From the NCBI GenBank assembly GCA_006384855.1, contig VCJN01000828.1:1-64000 (forward strand): a stretch of 64,000 nucleotides of DNA. Reading direction: 5' to 3'. The stretch is from Tetraselmis striata. Lineage: Eukaryota; Chlorophyta; Chlorodendrophyceae; Chlorodendrales; Chlorodendraceae. This document shows positions 35,398 through 45,700 of the stretch, in pieces. The translations under genes and the position numbers were made by a program. The notes under the pieces are model-generated. The model was not told the DNA's origin and did no database searches. It saw nothing but the letters and a program-made list of their open reading frames with translations. Within the stretch, counting starts at the first letter, position 1; each line of letters starts with the position of its first letter.

Positions 35398-36680
35398 GCG
35401 GCCCTGATCACAACTGCAATGATGTTAGCTATACTCGTACCGAAACTCAGCTGCCCGGTATCGATACTAGTATAGCGCGGTATACCAGTACTCGGCTGCC
35501 CGTGTACCGGATGTATGGCTATACATGCGGTTGCCCGCATGTATGTGACATGATCGGATCTTTTGAATTGCTTTCACTGGTTTCGGAGCCTTGGCTGCGA
35601 TTCAGGAGGTCACTGGTTCATAACTCCCTATCACCCGGAGAATCGAATCAGTCGTCCATGGATGGGACAGGATGGAATGTGAGCTATACTCGTACCGATA
35701 CTCGGCTGCCCGGTATCGATACTAGTATAGCACGGTATACCAGCACTCGGCTGCCCATGTACCGGTTGTATGGCTATATATGCGGTTGCCCGCGTGTAGC
35801 ATGTATGTGACATGATCCGATCTTTTGAATTGCTTTCATGCAAGCATCTGTCTGTTCAGCATGCTATGTTGGCATTCTTCATCTTTACGGGGCTGATCTC
35901 CATGGTAGTGGGTCGCACAACGCCGTTACGGAGCTGGGCCAACGAGGCGGAGCGTGTGATGTCAGTCATGAATCTCGGTCTGCATGGCTGGACTATGTGT
36001 TTGAGAAGCTCATGAACACATTGGGCGGCATGACTGCTATTCGCAAGGCTGACAAGGACAGCCAGAAGGCCGCTGCTGAGCGAGCGAGCAAGCAAGCGCA
36101 ACATGAGTGGTCTGCCGCCACCGCCGCCGCTGAGGGGGCGCACGAGCAAGGCGCCATCGCAGCCGATGAGGAGACACAGCAACCGTCTACCACCGCCGCC
36201 GTTGAGGGGGCGCACGAGCAGCCCGCCACCATCGCCACTGAGGAGGCGCAACCGCAGCCCGCCACCGCCACCGCTGAGGAGGCGCAGCCGCAGGGCGCCA
36301 CTGCAGTTGCTGAGGAGACACAGCAGCAACATGTCACCGCCGCTGCTGAGGGGGCGCACCAGCAGCCCGCCACCACCGCCGCTGAGGAGGCGCACTAGCA
36401 TCCAACCACCGCCGCCGCTGAGCAGGCGCAACCGCAGCCCGCCACCGCCACCGCTGAGGAGATACAGCAGCAACATTTTTTTCAGGGTCAGTGACGTGGA
36501 GATGCTCGAAGATGAGGTGCCACATCCGCAGCGGTAGCAACAATAGTCCTCCCCATTAGCGCAGCTCAGCGTGCCGATGTACGATGGTACAAACTTCATC
36601 AAGGCGGTGTATGAGGCCAGCATCGCAGCAGCAATGGCCATCATTGTGGCACAATTCAAGCAGCCACACCGCTTCACGCA
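35398..36680 (+). CDS. DDE-like gene, part after element D: second and third acidic motifs plus a variable repeat
   Basis: The exon resumes as GGPDHNCND and ends at 35423 (GAT|GTTAGC). After an intron, the next exon starts at 35845 (AAG|CATCTG) and reads HLSVQHAMLAFFIFTG, MVVGRTTPLRSWANEAERVM and SVMNLGLHG. After one frame change it runs on as EKLMNTLGGMTAIRKADKD and a coiled Ala/Glu/Gln region with imperfect 16-17-residue repeats (36093-36470). TDGGPDHN and WANEAERVM supply the second Asp and the Glu expected of a DDE/RNase H-like nuclease. A last block, YDGTNFIKAVYEASIAAAMA (36577-36660), stops where the dispersed repeat begins. The function as a transposase is inferred from motif spacing only. 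Confidence 0.6.
35434..35838. repeat. Two ~145-bp direct repeats inside an intron
   Basis: 35434-35575 and 35685-35838 are near copies (CTATACTCGTACCGA ... CATGATCGGATCTTTTGAAT) about 250 bp apart. Each contains GGTATCGATACTAGTATAGC-type palindromic words. They enlarge the intron between the GGPDHN and NEAERVMS exons. Confidence 0.7.
36093..36470 (+). repeat. ~48-51-bp coding minisatellite (Ala/Glu/Gln-rich)
   Basis: About eight imperfect units of GCCACC/GCC GCT GAG GAG GCG CA type encode repeats such as ATAAAEGAHEQ and ATATAEEAQPQ. One unit carries an in-frame TAG (after AEEAH, 36396-36398). Confidence 0.75.
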
Positions 36681-37135
36681 GTAACCCGTACCGTAGTTCG
36701 TAGTTCCGAATATACCACGGACAATACAAAGGCGTCAGGCACAGCCGCCGGCGGTGGTGTCATGCCATCCCTGCCACATGGCCCACCCACACAACGAGCC
36801 GACCACCAGGTCGGTCGTCGGTCAGTCCAAGAGACTGGCAAGAGGCCCATGGGATGGGGGGCCGGGAGACGGCGGGGGGGGGGGGGGGGGGGGGGGGCAC
36901 TCGTAGTTACATGATTTGACCGCGATGGTGATGTCTGGGGTACCGAATCGCCCGCAGACGCGGCATGAGGCAACAGCCCGCTCGCCCGTCCCCCGCAAAA
37001 CGCGAGTAACCCAGCCACCAGCTATTGTTGTCGACGGCCTCACCCGCCAAGGCAAGGACGAGGCCTCGAACGCGGCGCGCGCTGGGCGCTTCGTCAGCAC
37101 TGCGCGTGGGCCACGGCGCTACGTTGCCCGTCCGC
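36667..37135 (-). repeat. Dispersed repeat, copy 2 (inverted relative to 3994-4455)
   Basis: The reverse complement of 3994-4455, with the G tract at 36874-36898 matching the C tract there. Sequence continues on both sides here, so this copy acts as an unoccupied site for the point where element A sits in copy 1. It lies within the DDE-like gene's 3' part and interrupts its reading. Confidence 0.75.
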
Positions 37136-37141
37136 ACGCCG

Positions 37142-38290
37142 GGCGCGATGGCGCGGTCGCCTCGTTGGAGTCGCACCTGGCGGCCGCCCAATCAACATCA
37201 CAGGAGCAACAGCTCGCATGCCGGAGCGCGGAGGAACGGCTGGCTGAGCTGCAGGCTGAGGTGATGCAGCTCGGTGAGGGCGAGCGGTGCCGCGCGCCGA
37301 TCAGCCTGCTCGGGCGGTACATGACAAGGACAAGGAGCTAGCCGGCATGCGCGTCTCACAAGTTTGTAAAGGGCATCGTGGACAAGACATACACCAGCCC
37401 GTGCTGCAAGAAGATGATCCGCGATGTCCCCCCAAAGAAGATCAAGAACGAACTGAGGGAATTTGCAAGACTGCATGCTGCGGAGAGGTGTGTTGTCTCG
37501 AATTGTTTTGCAGCGTTTGCATATGTATTAATCTGTTTCGTGCTGACCGGCAATACTATGTTGCTGATTGCTTCTTAACTATATGCACATTGCAGGTACC
37601 TCAAGCCCCCATTGCTACATACACATCTAAGCCAAGCATAAGATACATGATCTTCTGCACATCAACCTCCGCATCACAGCGGGCCTAACTTACCCAGCGG
37701 TAAGCGCCTCCGATGATGTGAAGGCGCAGACCGCCTTGGAAATCTGCACGCCGCTCTGGGAGCTGCTGCCGGAGCCCTCGTGGACCCAGCGCGCGCACTT
37801 GGCACCGCCCAGCTGCCACCTCTGCACATGCAAGAGGCTCGCACACAACAGGTCAAGCAGGTGGCAGAGAAAGTCGTGCAAGCATTTGTCAATGATGCAG
37901 GTGAGAATGACGCTGCCACCGTGTACTGCCACATTTTGCAGTGCCATCCATGATTGCATAAGCTAGTATGGCGACCTACTGAACTGTGAATGTCACGAGT
38001 CTGAGCACGCTCATCACTTGGTCACAAAGACTGCCTACCGGAGGGGCGTTGCTAAGCACCTAGAGTTCAGGGTATGGGAAGGTCCTTGGCCACATGAAAA
38101 TTCACGAAAGCCACCAACATGAGATGCCCGCACCAGAGCGACCGAAGCGTGCCCCACATGGCAAGAAGCGCGCTACACCCACTAAGAGCCCCCCCCCCCC
38201 TCCCCCCCCGCCCCCCCCCCCCCCCCCCCGGGCACTAAGCGGGCTGCGCCCACGGGAGCCACAGCATCGCAGCCATGCCCCCCCATAGAA
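37142..38290 (+). CDS. DDE-like gene, probable 3' exons
   Basis: Coding-like pieces in order: a coiled coil, ASLESHLAAAQSTSQEQQLA and RSAEERLAELQAEVMQLGEG (37150-37285); FVKGIVDKTYTSPCCKKMIR and NELREFARLHAAE (37360-37490), ending at a GTGTGT donor; an exon after ACATTGCAG (37595); SASDDVKAQTALEICTPLWE (37700-37770); QVKQVAEKVVQAFVNDAG (37850-37903), ending at a GTGAGA donor; a Cys/His piece, LNCECHESEHAHHLVTKTAY (37980-38040); and KRAPHGKKRATPTKS before a poly(C) tract (38191-38230). The plus strand and order suit continuation of the DDE-like gene, but I cannot show that all belong to one transcript. The Cys/His cluster could bind zinc. Confidence 0.35.
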
Positions 38291-38351
38291 GCATTGTAAT
38301 AGCTTTTTCATGACAATTGCGATCCAAAGTTTGAGATATGTAGTGAAAAAG

Positions 38352-38708
38352 TTACAGCGCGCGGCTAGCGCCTGGCCGCCGCCTTCCTATCAGCGAGCAT
38401 CTTCTTTCCCTCATGCACTCTCTTGCGCTACTCTCCCTCAAGGCGGGCACGAGCATCTTTAAGCATGCCGGCATCCCTAAGCAAGCCATGCTGGGGGACT
38501 CCGTGTTGCTAATACCGCCGTACTTGCCTACCGTCCCATCGGCATGCCGGGGCTTCCGACCGTCTGGCTGCCTTGGGGTGGGAGAGCGCGGGTGGATGCC
38601 GGCGTCCTGCTTGCACGGCCGGCAGAGCGTGCCGGCCAGTATCCTGAAGGGCGGGCCGGGGACGACAACAGAAAAGTTAGAATGGCGTGTAGCGAGTACG
38701 ACTGGCAT
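38352..38708 (-). CDS. Small hypothetical minus-strand ORF
   Basis: A 118-residue frame rich in Pro, Cys and Arg, with FRILAGTLCRPCKQDAGIHP and RESSARECMRERR. No family is recognised. An opposite-strand frame of similar length exists, but the minus-strand composition is more protein-like. It could be the last exon of the 39068-40912 gene. Confidence 0.25.
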   Translation of the reverse strand: MPVVLATRHSNFSVVVPGPPFRILAGTLCRPCKQDAGIHPRSPTPRQPDGRKPRHADGTVGKYGGISNTESPSMACLGMPACLKMLVPALRESSARECMRERRCSLIGRRRPGASRAL

Positions 38709-39067
38709 TTCTAGTTAGTTGTAATTATCAACCACCCAACCCCACCGCCATCGCACAGGAACGTTGCGGCGCTCACTTGTAGAGCAGGCCGGCGGGCTGC
38801 CCGCCATCGACGTCCGTGATGTTAAAGGCCTCCGCCTCGGCGAGGCAGGGCAAGCAGTAAGCGGCGCCGCGTTCACTAGGCCGCCAGCCTGTCTCGTAAT
38901 TATAATGTAATACCCTGTATTTATCTGGTAATATTACTTGTAGTATGACACTTGTATGTAGTCATTTACGTACTCGTGACTCGCAATAAACTCGTACTCG
39001 TAATAAACTGCATCAGGCGCATATCACACGTACGTCCTCGCGACGCTGCATCCAACGCGGACTATTT
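38709..39067. other. Intergenic stretch
   Basis: I see nothing coding. It includes an A/T-rich part with TACTCGTACTCGTAATAAAC words (38960-39010), possibly 3' processing signals for the genes on either side. Confidence 0.35.
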
Positions 39068-40912
39068 TTACATCTGCCCCTTGAAGCCCGACAATCTCGA
39101 TACGCTTTGGCCTAATCCGCGATAGCGCGCGCGCGCGGCAGTGCTAGTGAGCGGGCGCGCGGCAGTGGGCGGCGTGGCGCGCGGCAGTGGGCGGGCGGAA
39201 TAAATTACTTGCATCCGGTTTTGACTAGGACCGCCTCGGCGGCCGGCCTGCGGCTCGCGGGTGGCCTCAACGGCTACGGCGGCCCGGCGGCCGGCCCGCG
39301 ACCCGAGCGCCCCACCGCCCGCCCTGGCCCCGGCACCACCCCGGCCCTGGGCCAGCCCTCCAGCCGCCGGCTTGGCGGGCTGCTTGGCCTTCTTGGCCGG
39401 GGGCTCCGGGCTACTGCCCTCGTCGACGTTGTCGGTGGGGACGGCTTGCGTGGCGGCCAGGTTCTTGACCGCGTTGGTGTTGTGCTTGATGATGCCGCCC
39501 GCCCGCTTCTGCTGCTGCGCCAGCACGCCCACCAAGCCGTGGAGCTTTGGCGACGCAACTGTGCCCGCCAGCGGCAACGACACGATCTTGTTGCGCTGGA
39601 CACTCGATACGATCGGCTTATTACCGCCGAACGTAGGGACTGGACGGGAGTTTGACACAGCAACTGCGAAAGTCAGTATGCGTGTTGATTGCTTGTCGTG
39701 GCGGCAGTGGTTGTGTAATCGAACAAGTGCGGAAACAAACGCGACTCAACTGCGGCTTCCCAATGCGGCGTCACCTCGCAGACCTCCTCCTCGCCCTTGA
39801 ACATCACGTTAGCATGGGGGCACTTGCCGGCTTGGTAGTACCTCCCCAGTTCGCTATGGTGCCATGCCTCTGCAAAGTCGAGGGCCTTCGCGAGCCCGTC
39901 CGCGCTCGGCAATGGTCCCTTCTTCCTACCTCCTTGGCTGTCCTTGCCCTCATCCTGGAAGTAGTACCGAGCGAGGTAGTTCCTCACGTTCCCCATGCTT
40001 CCTGTACATCACGAGGTGCACCGTCAGCACGGCCCACAAGGATGGTCACAGTGGGGTTGGGAGGAAGGGGGAGGGGGTGCACTCTCGGAACGCGGCAATG
40101 ACAGCCTCCTTGGCGTAGACGACGTTGCCAGCTGTGTAGCCAGCACGGTAGTTGAAGGTAGTGCAGCAGATTCGCTCGGTGTACGGGGGCGCGGCGATGG
40201 GAAACCTGTGCGTCTTCTTCAGAGAGTAAGGGATCCCCGTCTGAGTGTCGCGCGGCCAGCATTCGTCAAAGACAGCCGAGAGCACCGCCTTGTCCTTCGC
40301 TGCAAGAGCAAAAAGCAATACGCGGCACGGGGCGGTCAACGCCTGTGAAATTCAAATCCTCCACGCAGTCATGTCAGCCACTCGCCGACTCAGTGTACCT
40401 TTCAGAGTGGACTGGAGCCCCCGGCTCGTAGTGAGAGTATGGGATGGACCGTCGGTGGAGGCGTTCTTAACGCCAGTGCCCAAGTTAGATCCTACGGCGG
40501 GGGGGGGGGGGGGGGGGGGGAGGTGTGGCGCCGCCTCGGGGGCTAGGTTCTAGATCTGGGCACGCGTCGCGTCGGATACGCACGAGGTAAAATACAGCGT
40601 GACGACACCCGAATCGGACACTTGAAAACATGCCTCAAGCAGGTGCTTCTTGCCGGCTACGTCGTACTGCTTTGGCTCAGCGCTGTTGTTCAGTATGTCT
40701 ACGAAAGCATAGCCGAACGCGTCCTCGCCCTGGGGTTGCTCTGGGTGAACGCGGATATGGCTATTGGTCGCCTGGCCGTGGAACAATGCATGCCGCACGT
40801 CCTCAACGATGCAGCCCGTGCTGCACAGAGCACCGAGTGGTATGGTCATCCCCTCAGGCCTCACAGCTTTGCCGTAGGGTGTGCATGGAATTAGCTTGGC
40901 GTGGGTGGCCAT
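39068..40912 (-). CDS. Unrecognised spliced minus-strand gene
   Basis: Blocks in coding order: MATHAKLIPCTPYGKAVRPE with AFVDILNNSAEPKQYDVAGK (40550-40912); SNLGTGVKNASTDGPSHTLT (about 40400-40495), ending AAAG|GTACAC; after TTGCAG, KDKAVLSAVFDECWPRDTQT and RICCTTFNYRAGYTAGNVVY (40046-40300), with a matching phase; GNVRNYLARYYFQDEGKDSQ and ALDFAEAWHHSELGRYYQAG (39673-39996); and after TTTCGCAG a basic Pro/Ala-rich tail (39068-39650) with PPAKKAKQPAKP, a possible nuclear signal. An intron near 40499-40520 holds poly(C) on the coding strand. The phases that match support a real gene. It sits beside the DDE-like gene and could be its partner in one element, but no domain is recognised. Confidence 0.45.
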
Positions 40913-41268
40913 GATGGAGGGTGCGTGCTGGGGGATGAGCAGCTACGGTACTGTCTACCGGGTGCGAGTGTGCGTCAGGCGGCGCAGCTGCTGCTTTAGT
41001 AAAAAAACACCAAGTCCGGCGCCGCGCGCCTAGACGACTTATCATCGCGCTCCGCTGTTAGCGCACTCCGGCTTGTTGTGTAATCATCGCGTAATGTCCC
41101 ATATATATCCCGTATTTGTTTGCATGAGGACACATTTGACACACACTTGCGACAGAACCGCAATTCGGCCGTAGCTAACCCTTAACGGGGAATGATCTCG
41201 TAATCTGGCGTACTCCGCTTCTAAATCGACTGCACGTGTCTACTGCACAAGCCCAAACAGTAAGACAA
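40913..41268. other. Stretch without a gene, left of element B
   Basis: It should contain the promoter of the 39068-40912 gene, which is transcribed to the left. No motif or repeat is recognised. Confidence 0.35.
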
Positions 41269-41308
41269 CACAGTGAGAATGAGATGTGACATACGGGTGA
41301 CGAAGCAC

Positions 41309-41310
<2 letters not shown>

Positions 41311-41361
<51 letters not shown>
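41311..41361. repeat. (GA)n microsatellite = (TC)n tail of the LINE
   Basis: About 25 GA dinucleotides lie directly against the left target duplication. LINEs of several clades end in simple repeats rather than poly(A), which fits. Confidence 0.9.
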
Positions 41362-41364
<3 letters not shown>

Positions 41365-41589
41365 CATTACAATCATAAATGAATTGGCGTGGCTAAAGGG
41401 CATCACGCGGCCCGTGGGTCCGAATTTAGAGCCCTAATTAAACCCAAAATAAATGTACCGACGGACAATTATCCGGCGGGGGGCAGCTGATACTACGGGA
41501 CAGCCAAGCTCTGTATAACAGAGGGCTGCCAGGTCAGAACTGTCCCGTGCGAGCTGTCGCGCGCCCTAACCTCGTTCACACCAACAAGG

Positions 41590-42741
41590 TCAAGGCGGCT
41601 TAGGGCGGGCCGGTCGGGGCGGGCGCCCGTCCCGATGTATAACCGAACGTTTATTCTGCTGCGGGCGGTGCATTCTCGTCGCGTCCGTCTTCCGCTTGCA
41701 CAGGATCTCGGCACAACGCGGTCCAGGCGGGGCGGGCGGGGGAAGGGCTTCGGGGGGAGATGGTCTTGGGGTCTTCGAGGCCTTCATCTGTTGACGCTTG
41801 GAGGTAAGGGTTTGTCTGTTATGCGCGCTCCGATGGCGGAGCAGCTGTACCAGGCGGGTCGATGTAACCCGTCGTACATCCTGCAGGAGGCCTCGGAGCG
41901 GCGTCCGCACCGAGCGCGTCGAGCCAGTCGCCAGCAGCGAGCTGAGGGCTGCCTCCGTTTCGGTAAGTAGACACCCCGCTACCCCCACCGGGACAACCAC
42001 TAGCGTGGCGGAGCGCCAGCGGGTGCGGAGGGCGGATAGGAGGGGCTCATATTTAGCCTCTTTCGCTGTTTTCTTATCGGCGCATCTCAGGTCTGCGCAG
42101 CAGCCGACTTCCACCAGGACGAGGTCACAGTCCTGGGGGTGGAAGTCGGCGCCAGGCCTAGGGTCGGGGAGCACGGGGACCCCCCGGGCACATACAATGT
42201 CCGGGCGGGCCCCACAGCCTTGGTCTCGAAGTGTTAGAAGGTCCGCTGTTGGCAGGACCCAGGGAGGGATGTCCCGGGGCACATCGGGCGCGCCCAGCCA
42301 CTCCGCCACATCCGGGCGGCTCTCCGGGTAGTCATGTAGGTCAAGGCACACATCGTAGTGCCGAATATCGGGCTGTGCGTGTCCCGGAGGGGGTTGGCAG
42401 GGTGATACTGGTACATATTCTTCCCCGTCCGTGGGCAGATGTATATCTTTACAGCCCGCATCACAGGACACTAGCTTGAAGCAGCCAGCCCAGTGAGCTT
42501 CACCCCCTTTCGGGGAGCTGCGCTGGAGGGCTAAGCTAATAAGGCGGACAATAGCGTTATGCCGATCGATGTAGAACCCCGCAAACCTAGGGCACCCACC
42601 AGCCAGGTGGGTGCTTGAGTCGTCCATCCCGCAATGTGGGCAGGCCTCAGTTTCGCAGTGTCCGCATAACTTGGCGTGTTTACCAGTGTAAAACTGCCCG
42701 TGCAGGAATTTGAGGAGGAAGCCGCCCGCCCCCTGTGTCAC
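41590..42741 (-). CDS. LINE ORF, C-terminal part: CCHC zinc knuckle and restriction-like endonuclease
   Basis: The frame of 383 codons begins near the end of the upstream frame (overlap 42680-42741), probably after a one-base shift at about 42738. Cys34, Cys37, His45 and Cys50 (CPHC, then H in STHLAGGC, then C) form the CCHC knuckle that precedes the endonuclease in R2-type LINEs. The endonuclease core shows ARPDIVC (Pro180-Asp181), LVLVEVG (Glu211) and KEAKYEPLLSAL (Lys230-Tyr231), the PD...E-x...K-KY pattern of restriction-like LINE endonucleases, which nick the target to prime reverse transcription. The tail is basic and Pro-rich. The assignment rests on motif order and position. Confidence 0.75.
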   Translation of the reverse strand: MTQGAGGFLLKFLHGQFYTGKHAKLCGHCETEACPHCGMDDSSTHLAGGCPRFAGFYIDRHNAIVRLISLALQRSSPKGGEAHWAGCFKLVSCDAGCKDIHLPTDGEEYVPVSPCQPPPGHAQPDIRHYDVCLDLHDYPESRPDVAEWLGAPDVPRDIPPWVLPTADLLTLRDQGCGARPDIVCARGVPVLPDPRPGADFHPQDCDLVLVEVGCCADLRCADKKTAKEAKYEPLLSALRTRWRSATLVVVPVGVAGCLLTETEAALSSLLATGSTRSVRTPLRGLLQDVRRVTSTRLVQLLRHRSAHNRQTLTSKRQQMKASKTPRPSPPEALPPPAPPGPRCAEILCKRKTDATRMHRPQQNKRSVIHRDGRPPRPARPKPP

Positions 42742-45700
42742 CGGGTTTGGGCATGCGGGTGAGCTGGCGGAAGAGGCTAACCAGGTGAGGCGCTGTCAGG
42801 CCCTCATCCCCCAAGGAGCGGTCGATCAGGGACTGATAGAGGCAGGGTCCCGCCGAGTACCTAGAGACCCGAGGGAGGGTTAGTTTTGCCACTACCCGCG
42901 GGGTAGGGACGGGGCGAGGGGGGGAGTCCTCCGCGGTCGGGGCCTCGGGGCCGTCCGACAGCGGGTGGGACCTTGAGGGGCAGCTGCCAATGCGGGGCCA
43001 GAACCGTGGCAGATAGTCTACCCTGCCAACATCATAGTCCAGTATCGGGGATGTATGGTCAGGGGGTTGCTCCTCCAGCAGCTCCGCTACTACAGACTTT
43101 GCAGCTGCGTCCGCCAGTTCGTTGCCTCGCACATCGGCGTGGGCCGGTACCTTTCCCAGTGTAAGCGTGTGGTGCGGTGTGTCTAGGTGGCGCCCCACCG
43201 CCAGCGCGACGGCCTGGAGGAGGGGGCGGTGGATGTCTAGCCTGTAGGCTTCCGGCTGGCGACAGAACCCCGCCACCTTCAGGAGGGAGACTTGGCTGTC
43301 CGTGAGGATACGCAGGTGAGGCTTGTGCGGGTGTAGCAGTATCGCTTGATGTATCGCGGTAAGTTCAGCCCTTAGGATCGTGTTGTTGACCCCCACTCCG
43401 GTGGCATTTAAGCGGGTGCAGTGGCCCGTGTCCGCGTGTATAACAGCGGCGCCCAGAAATCGGTGCCCCTTTCGTTTCGAGCCATCTGTGTACGCAAATG
43501 TGCTAGCAACCCATATGTGTACAAAGGGTGGGGCCGACGGGGGGAGAGGTACCGGCTGGGACGGGGCATCAGGGGCCGGGAGCGGCTCCCGAGGGCGGTC
43601 GGGGGCGGGGTAGGTCGCCCGCAGCCATCCGGTCACATGCTGAGGCTTTGTGCCCGCACAGGCCACGGCGGAGGGCGGAGGGCGCGGCGCCGCAGCGGTA
43701 TGAGGGTCACCCCGACAGCGGTCTGATGCGGGGCCAGGTGTTGAGACTGCGTTGGAGAATATCCAGGTGAGTTGATTAACATCTATGCACTGCCCCAAGA
43801 GGTGGCGACGGGCAGGCTCAGAGAGGTCAGGGTGGGCAGTATCCCCCACGTGCATCCCCATCATAGCCTCGCGTACATCCGCATCAGGCTCCACTAGGGC
43901 ACTTAGCAGGGGGCCTCGGTGCATCAGTCCCAGCGCGGGGCGGCCATTAGGCTGTACGCGATATGCATGGGAGCCTGGGTAGCATACAAACTTAGGTAGT
44001 ACAACCTGGTCCCGGCCCGCTGCGTTGACCGGGTCACAACCAGTAACATTGAAACCCAATCGTAGTGTTTGCGTCTGCCACAGCGAGATACCTGCTGCCC
44101 GTAGGGCAGTATTGATCGAGGTGTCGGGGGCACGAGGGAGGCGCGCATAGGCACTCTCCAACGCTCCCGGCAATGCGAGGTTGTGCCAAAATATAGCCTT
44201 CCGGGCGGCGTGAGAGCCGCACGGTGGGGCATTCACCACTATACCGGTTCCCAAAAGGGAGCGGACTTCCGGGTATTTCGCGGCACCAGGGACGTTTTCG
44301 AGCACATATGCCACCCCATCCCGTTGGGTGTACATCAGGTGGGATATTATATTCACCGCGCTACCCAGCGCAGTGCTGCGGGCGTCTCTTAGCCCTTTAC
44401 GCGTCCCTGCGACGGAAAAGGGCTGGCAAGGAGGCCCAGCGACCACCACATCTGCCCCCAGGGGGAGCGCAGTACGTAAGATTTCTGGGGTGATAGAGTT
44501 TATATTCCCAGGTAAGGAGGAATCCCAACGTTCCACAGCCTGGGAGGAAAGGAGCTGCGGGTAGCGGTGCTGTAGCCGTTTTATTCGGTGGCTAACAGCC
44601 TGACGTGCATCCGGGTAAATATCGGCCCATACGTATCGAGAGACACGGTAGCCAGTTCGGAGGAGAGCCTCTAGGCCAGTGCCGATGCCGGCGCACAGCT
44701 CCAGGACCACAAGCCCTCTGTCTTTAGGGAGGTAGTGTGGGGAGCGCATGCGGTCATCGTGTAGGCTTTGCGGTCCAGCCCAGCGCTGGGGTAGGCCCCG
44801 TAGGTGTAGAGCCGAAGGCTGCCCGGCTCGAGCGGGGGGCTCCATTCGGGAGGGAGGGGTCGCGGCGGAGGGGAACATCTCGACGTGTAGGTCCAACTGG
44901 CCGCTCATGGAGCGGAGAGCGGTGGCTAGAGAAGTTTCTGCCTGCGTTAGGTCAAAGTAGGTGTCCAGGCCCGCGGGATTAGCAACCAAATAGATGTCCA
45001 CAGGCCATTTCGCTCCAGGGGTGCTCTCGGCAGCGGTCGGGTCCTCTGGGGAGCGGTCGGAGGGGATGAAGTGGAACGCCTTGCGGGGAAGGGTGCACAA
45101 GAGGTGGACTTCCGGGTGGGAGGTGATCTGGGCATGGAGGTGGGGGGAACCCTTCCATCGGGGAAGGACGAGTGCGCATCGGAAGGGCGTGTGCCCCGCT
45201 GCATCACAAGAGAGCAGTGCATGGAGCATGGCCGCACGCATATCTTCCGGGACGTATTCCGGGTTGGCGATACAGGACCCGGTCCATATGTGGGCATACG
45301 CATCTGGTATGGCACCAAAGGCACTATCCTCCGCATACGCAGAGCAGTACGTAGAGTTGGCAGAGATGTGACAGTTAAGCGGGCTAGCAAACAGTTCAGT
45401 GCGTGTAGAGCAGCAGTCCCGCAGGGCCTGCATGACCGGCAGTGGTATAGCCCAGTGGTTGCGCAGGTTCGGTTTACGCCCCTGTGGGAGGTCCTCAGGC
45501 GCTGTAATTGAGTACCGGAGGAGCAGACTGCTGAGGGCAGTTAGGTAGGAGGCTTGAAAAGATGGGGTACTCCAGGTGTGAGGAGGCTGATCTGACTGGT
45601 GACAGTAGTGCTGCCAGGCAAATCGATACCGTTCCGGGGTGAGAGTGCGTTGGGTCACAGCCCGGCCCACCGGGTCACAGATCCGGACTATGGGCCCAGC

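Noticed and set aside
36103-36677. Minus and alternative plus ORFs over the Ala/Glu/Gln repeats (Pro/Arg- or Gly/Leu-rich)
   Set aside because: They arise from the repeat in other frames; the AEEAQPQPAT frame continues from the conserved NEAERVMS exon.
39209-39800. Plus-strand ORFs opposite the Ala/Pro-rich tail at 39068-39658
   Set aside because: The minus strand has splice signals and a continuous link to upstream exons; the plus frames are GC-driven shadows.
41321-41361. (GA)n tract as a stand-alone microsatellite
   Set aside because: It abuts the target duplication exactly and is best explained as the LINE's 3' tail.
43753-44713. The cytosine methyltransferase as a host gene into which a LINE inserted
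   Set aside because: The methyltransferase frame is continuous with RNase H downstream, lies between the RT and endonuclease parts, and is within one pair of target duplications. It is part of the element.
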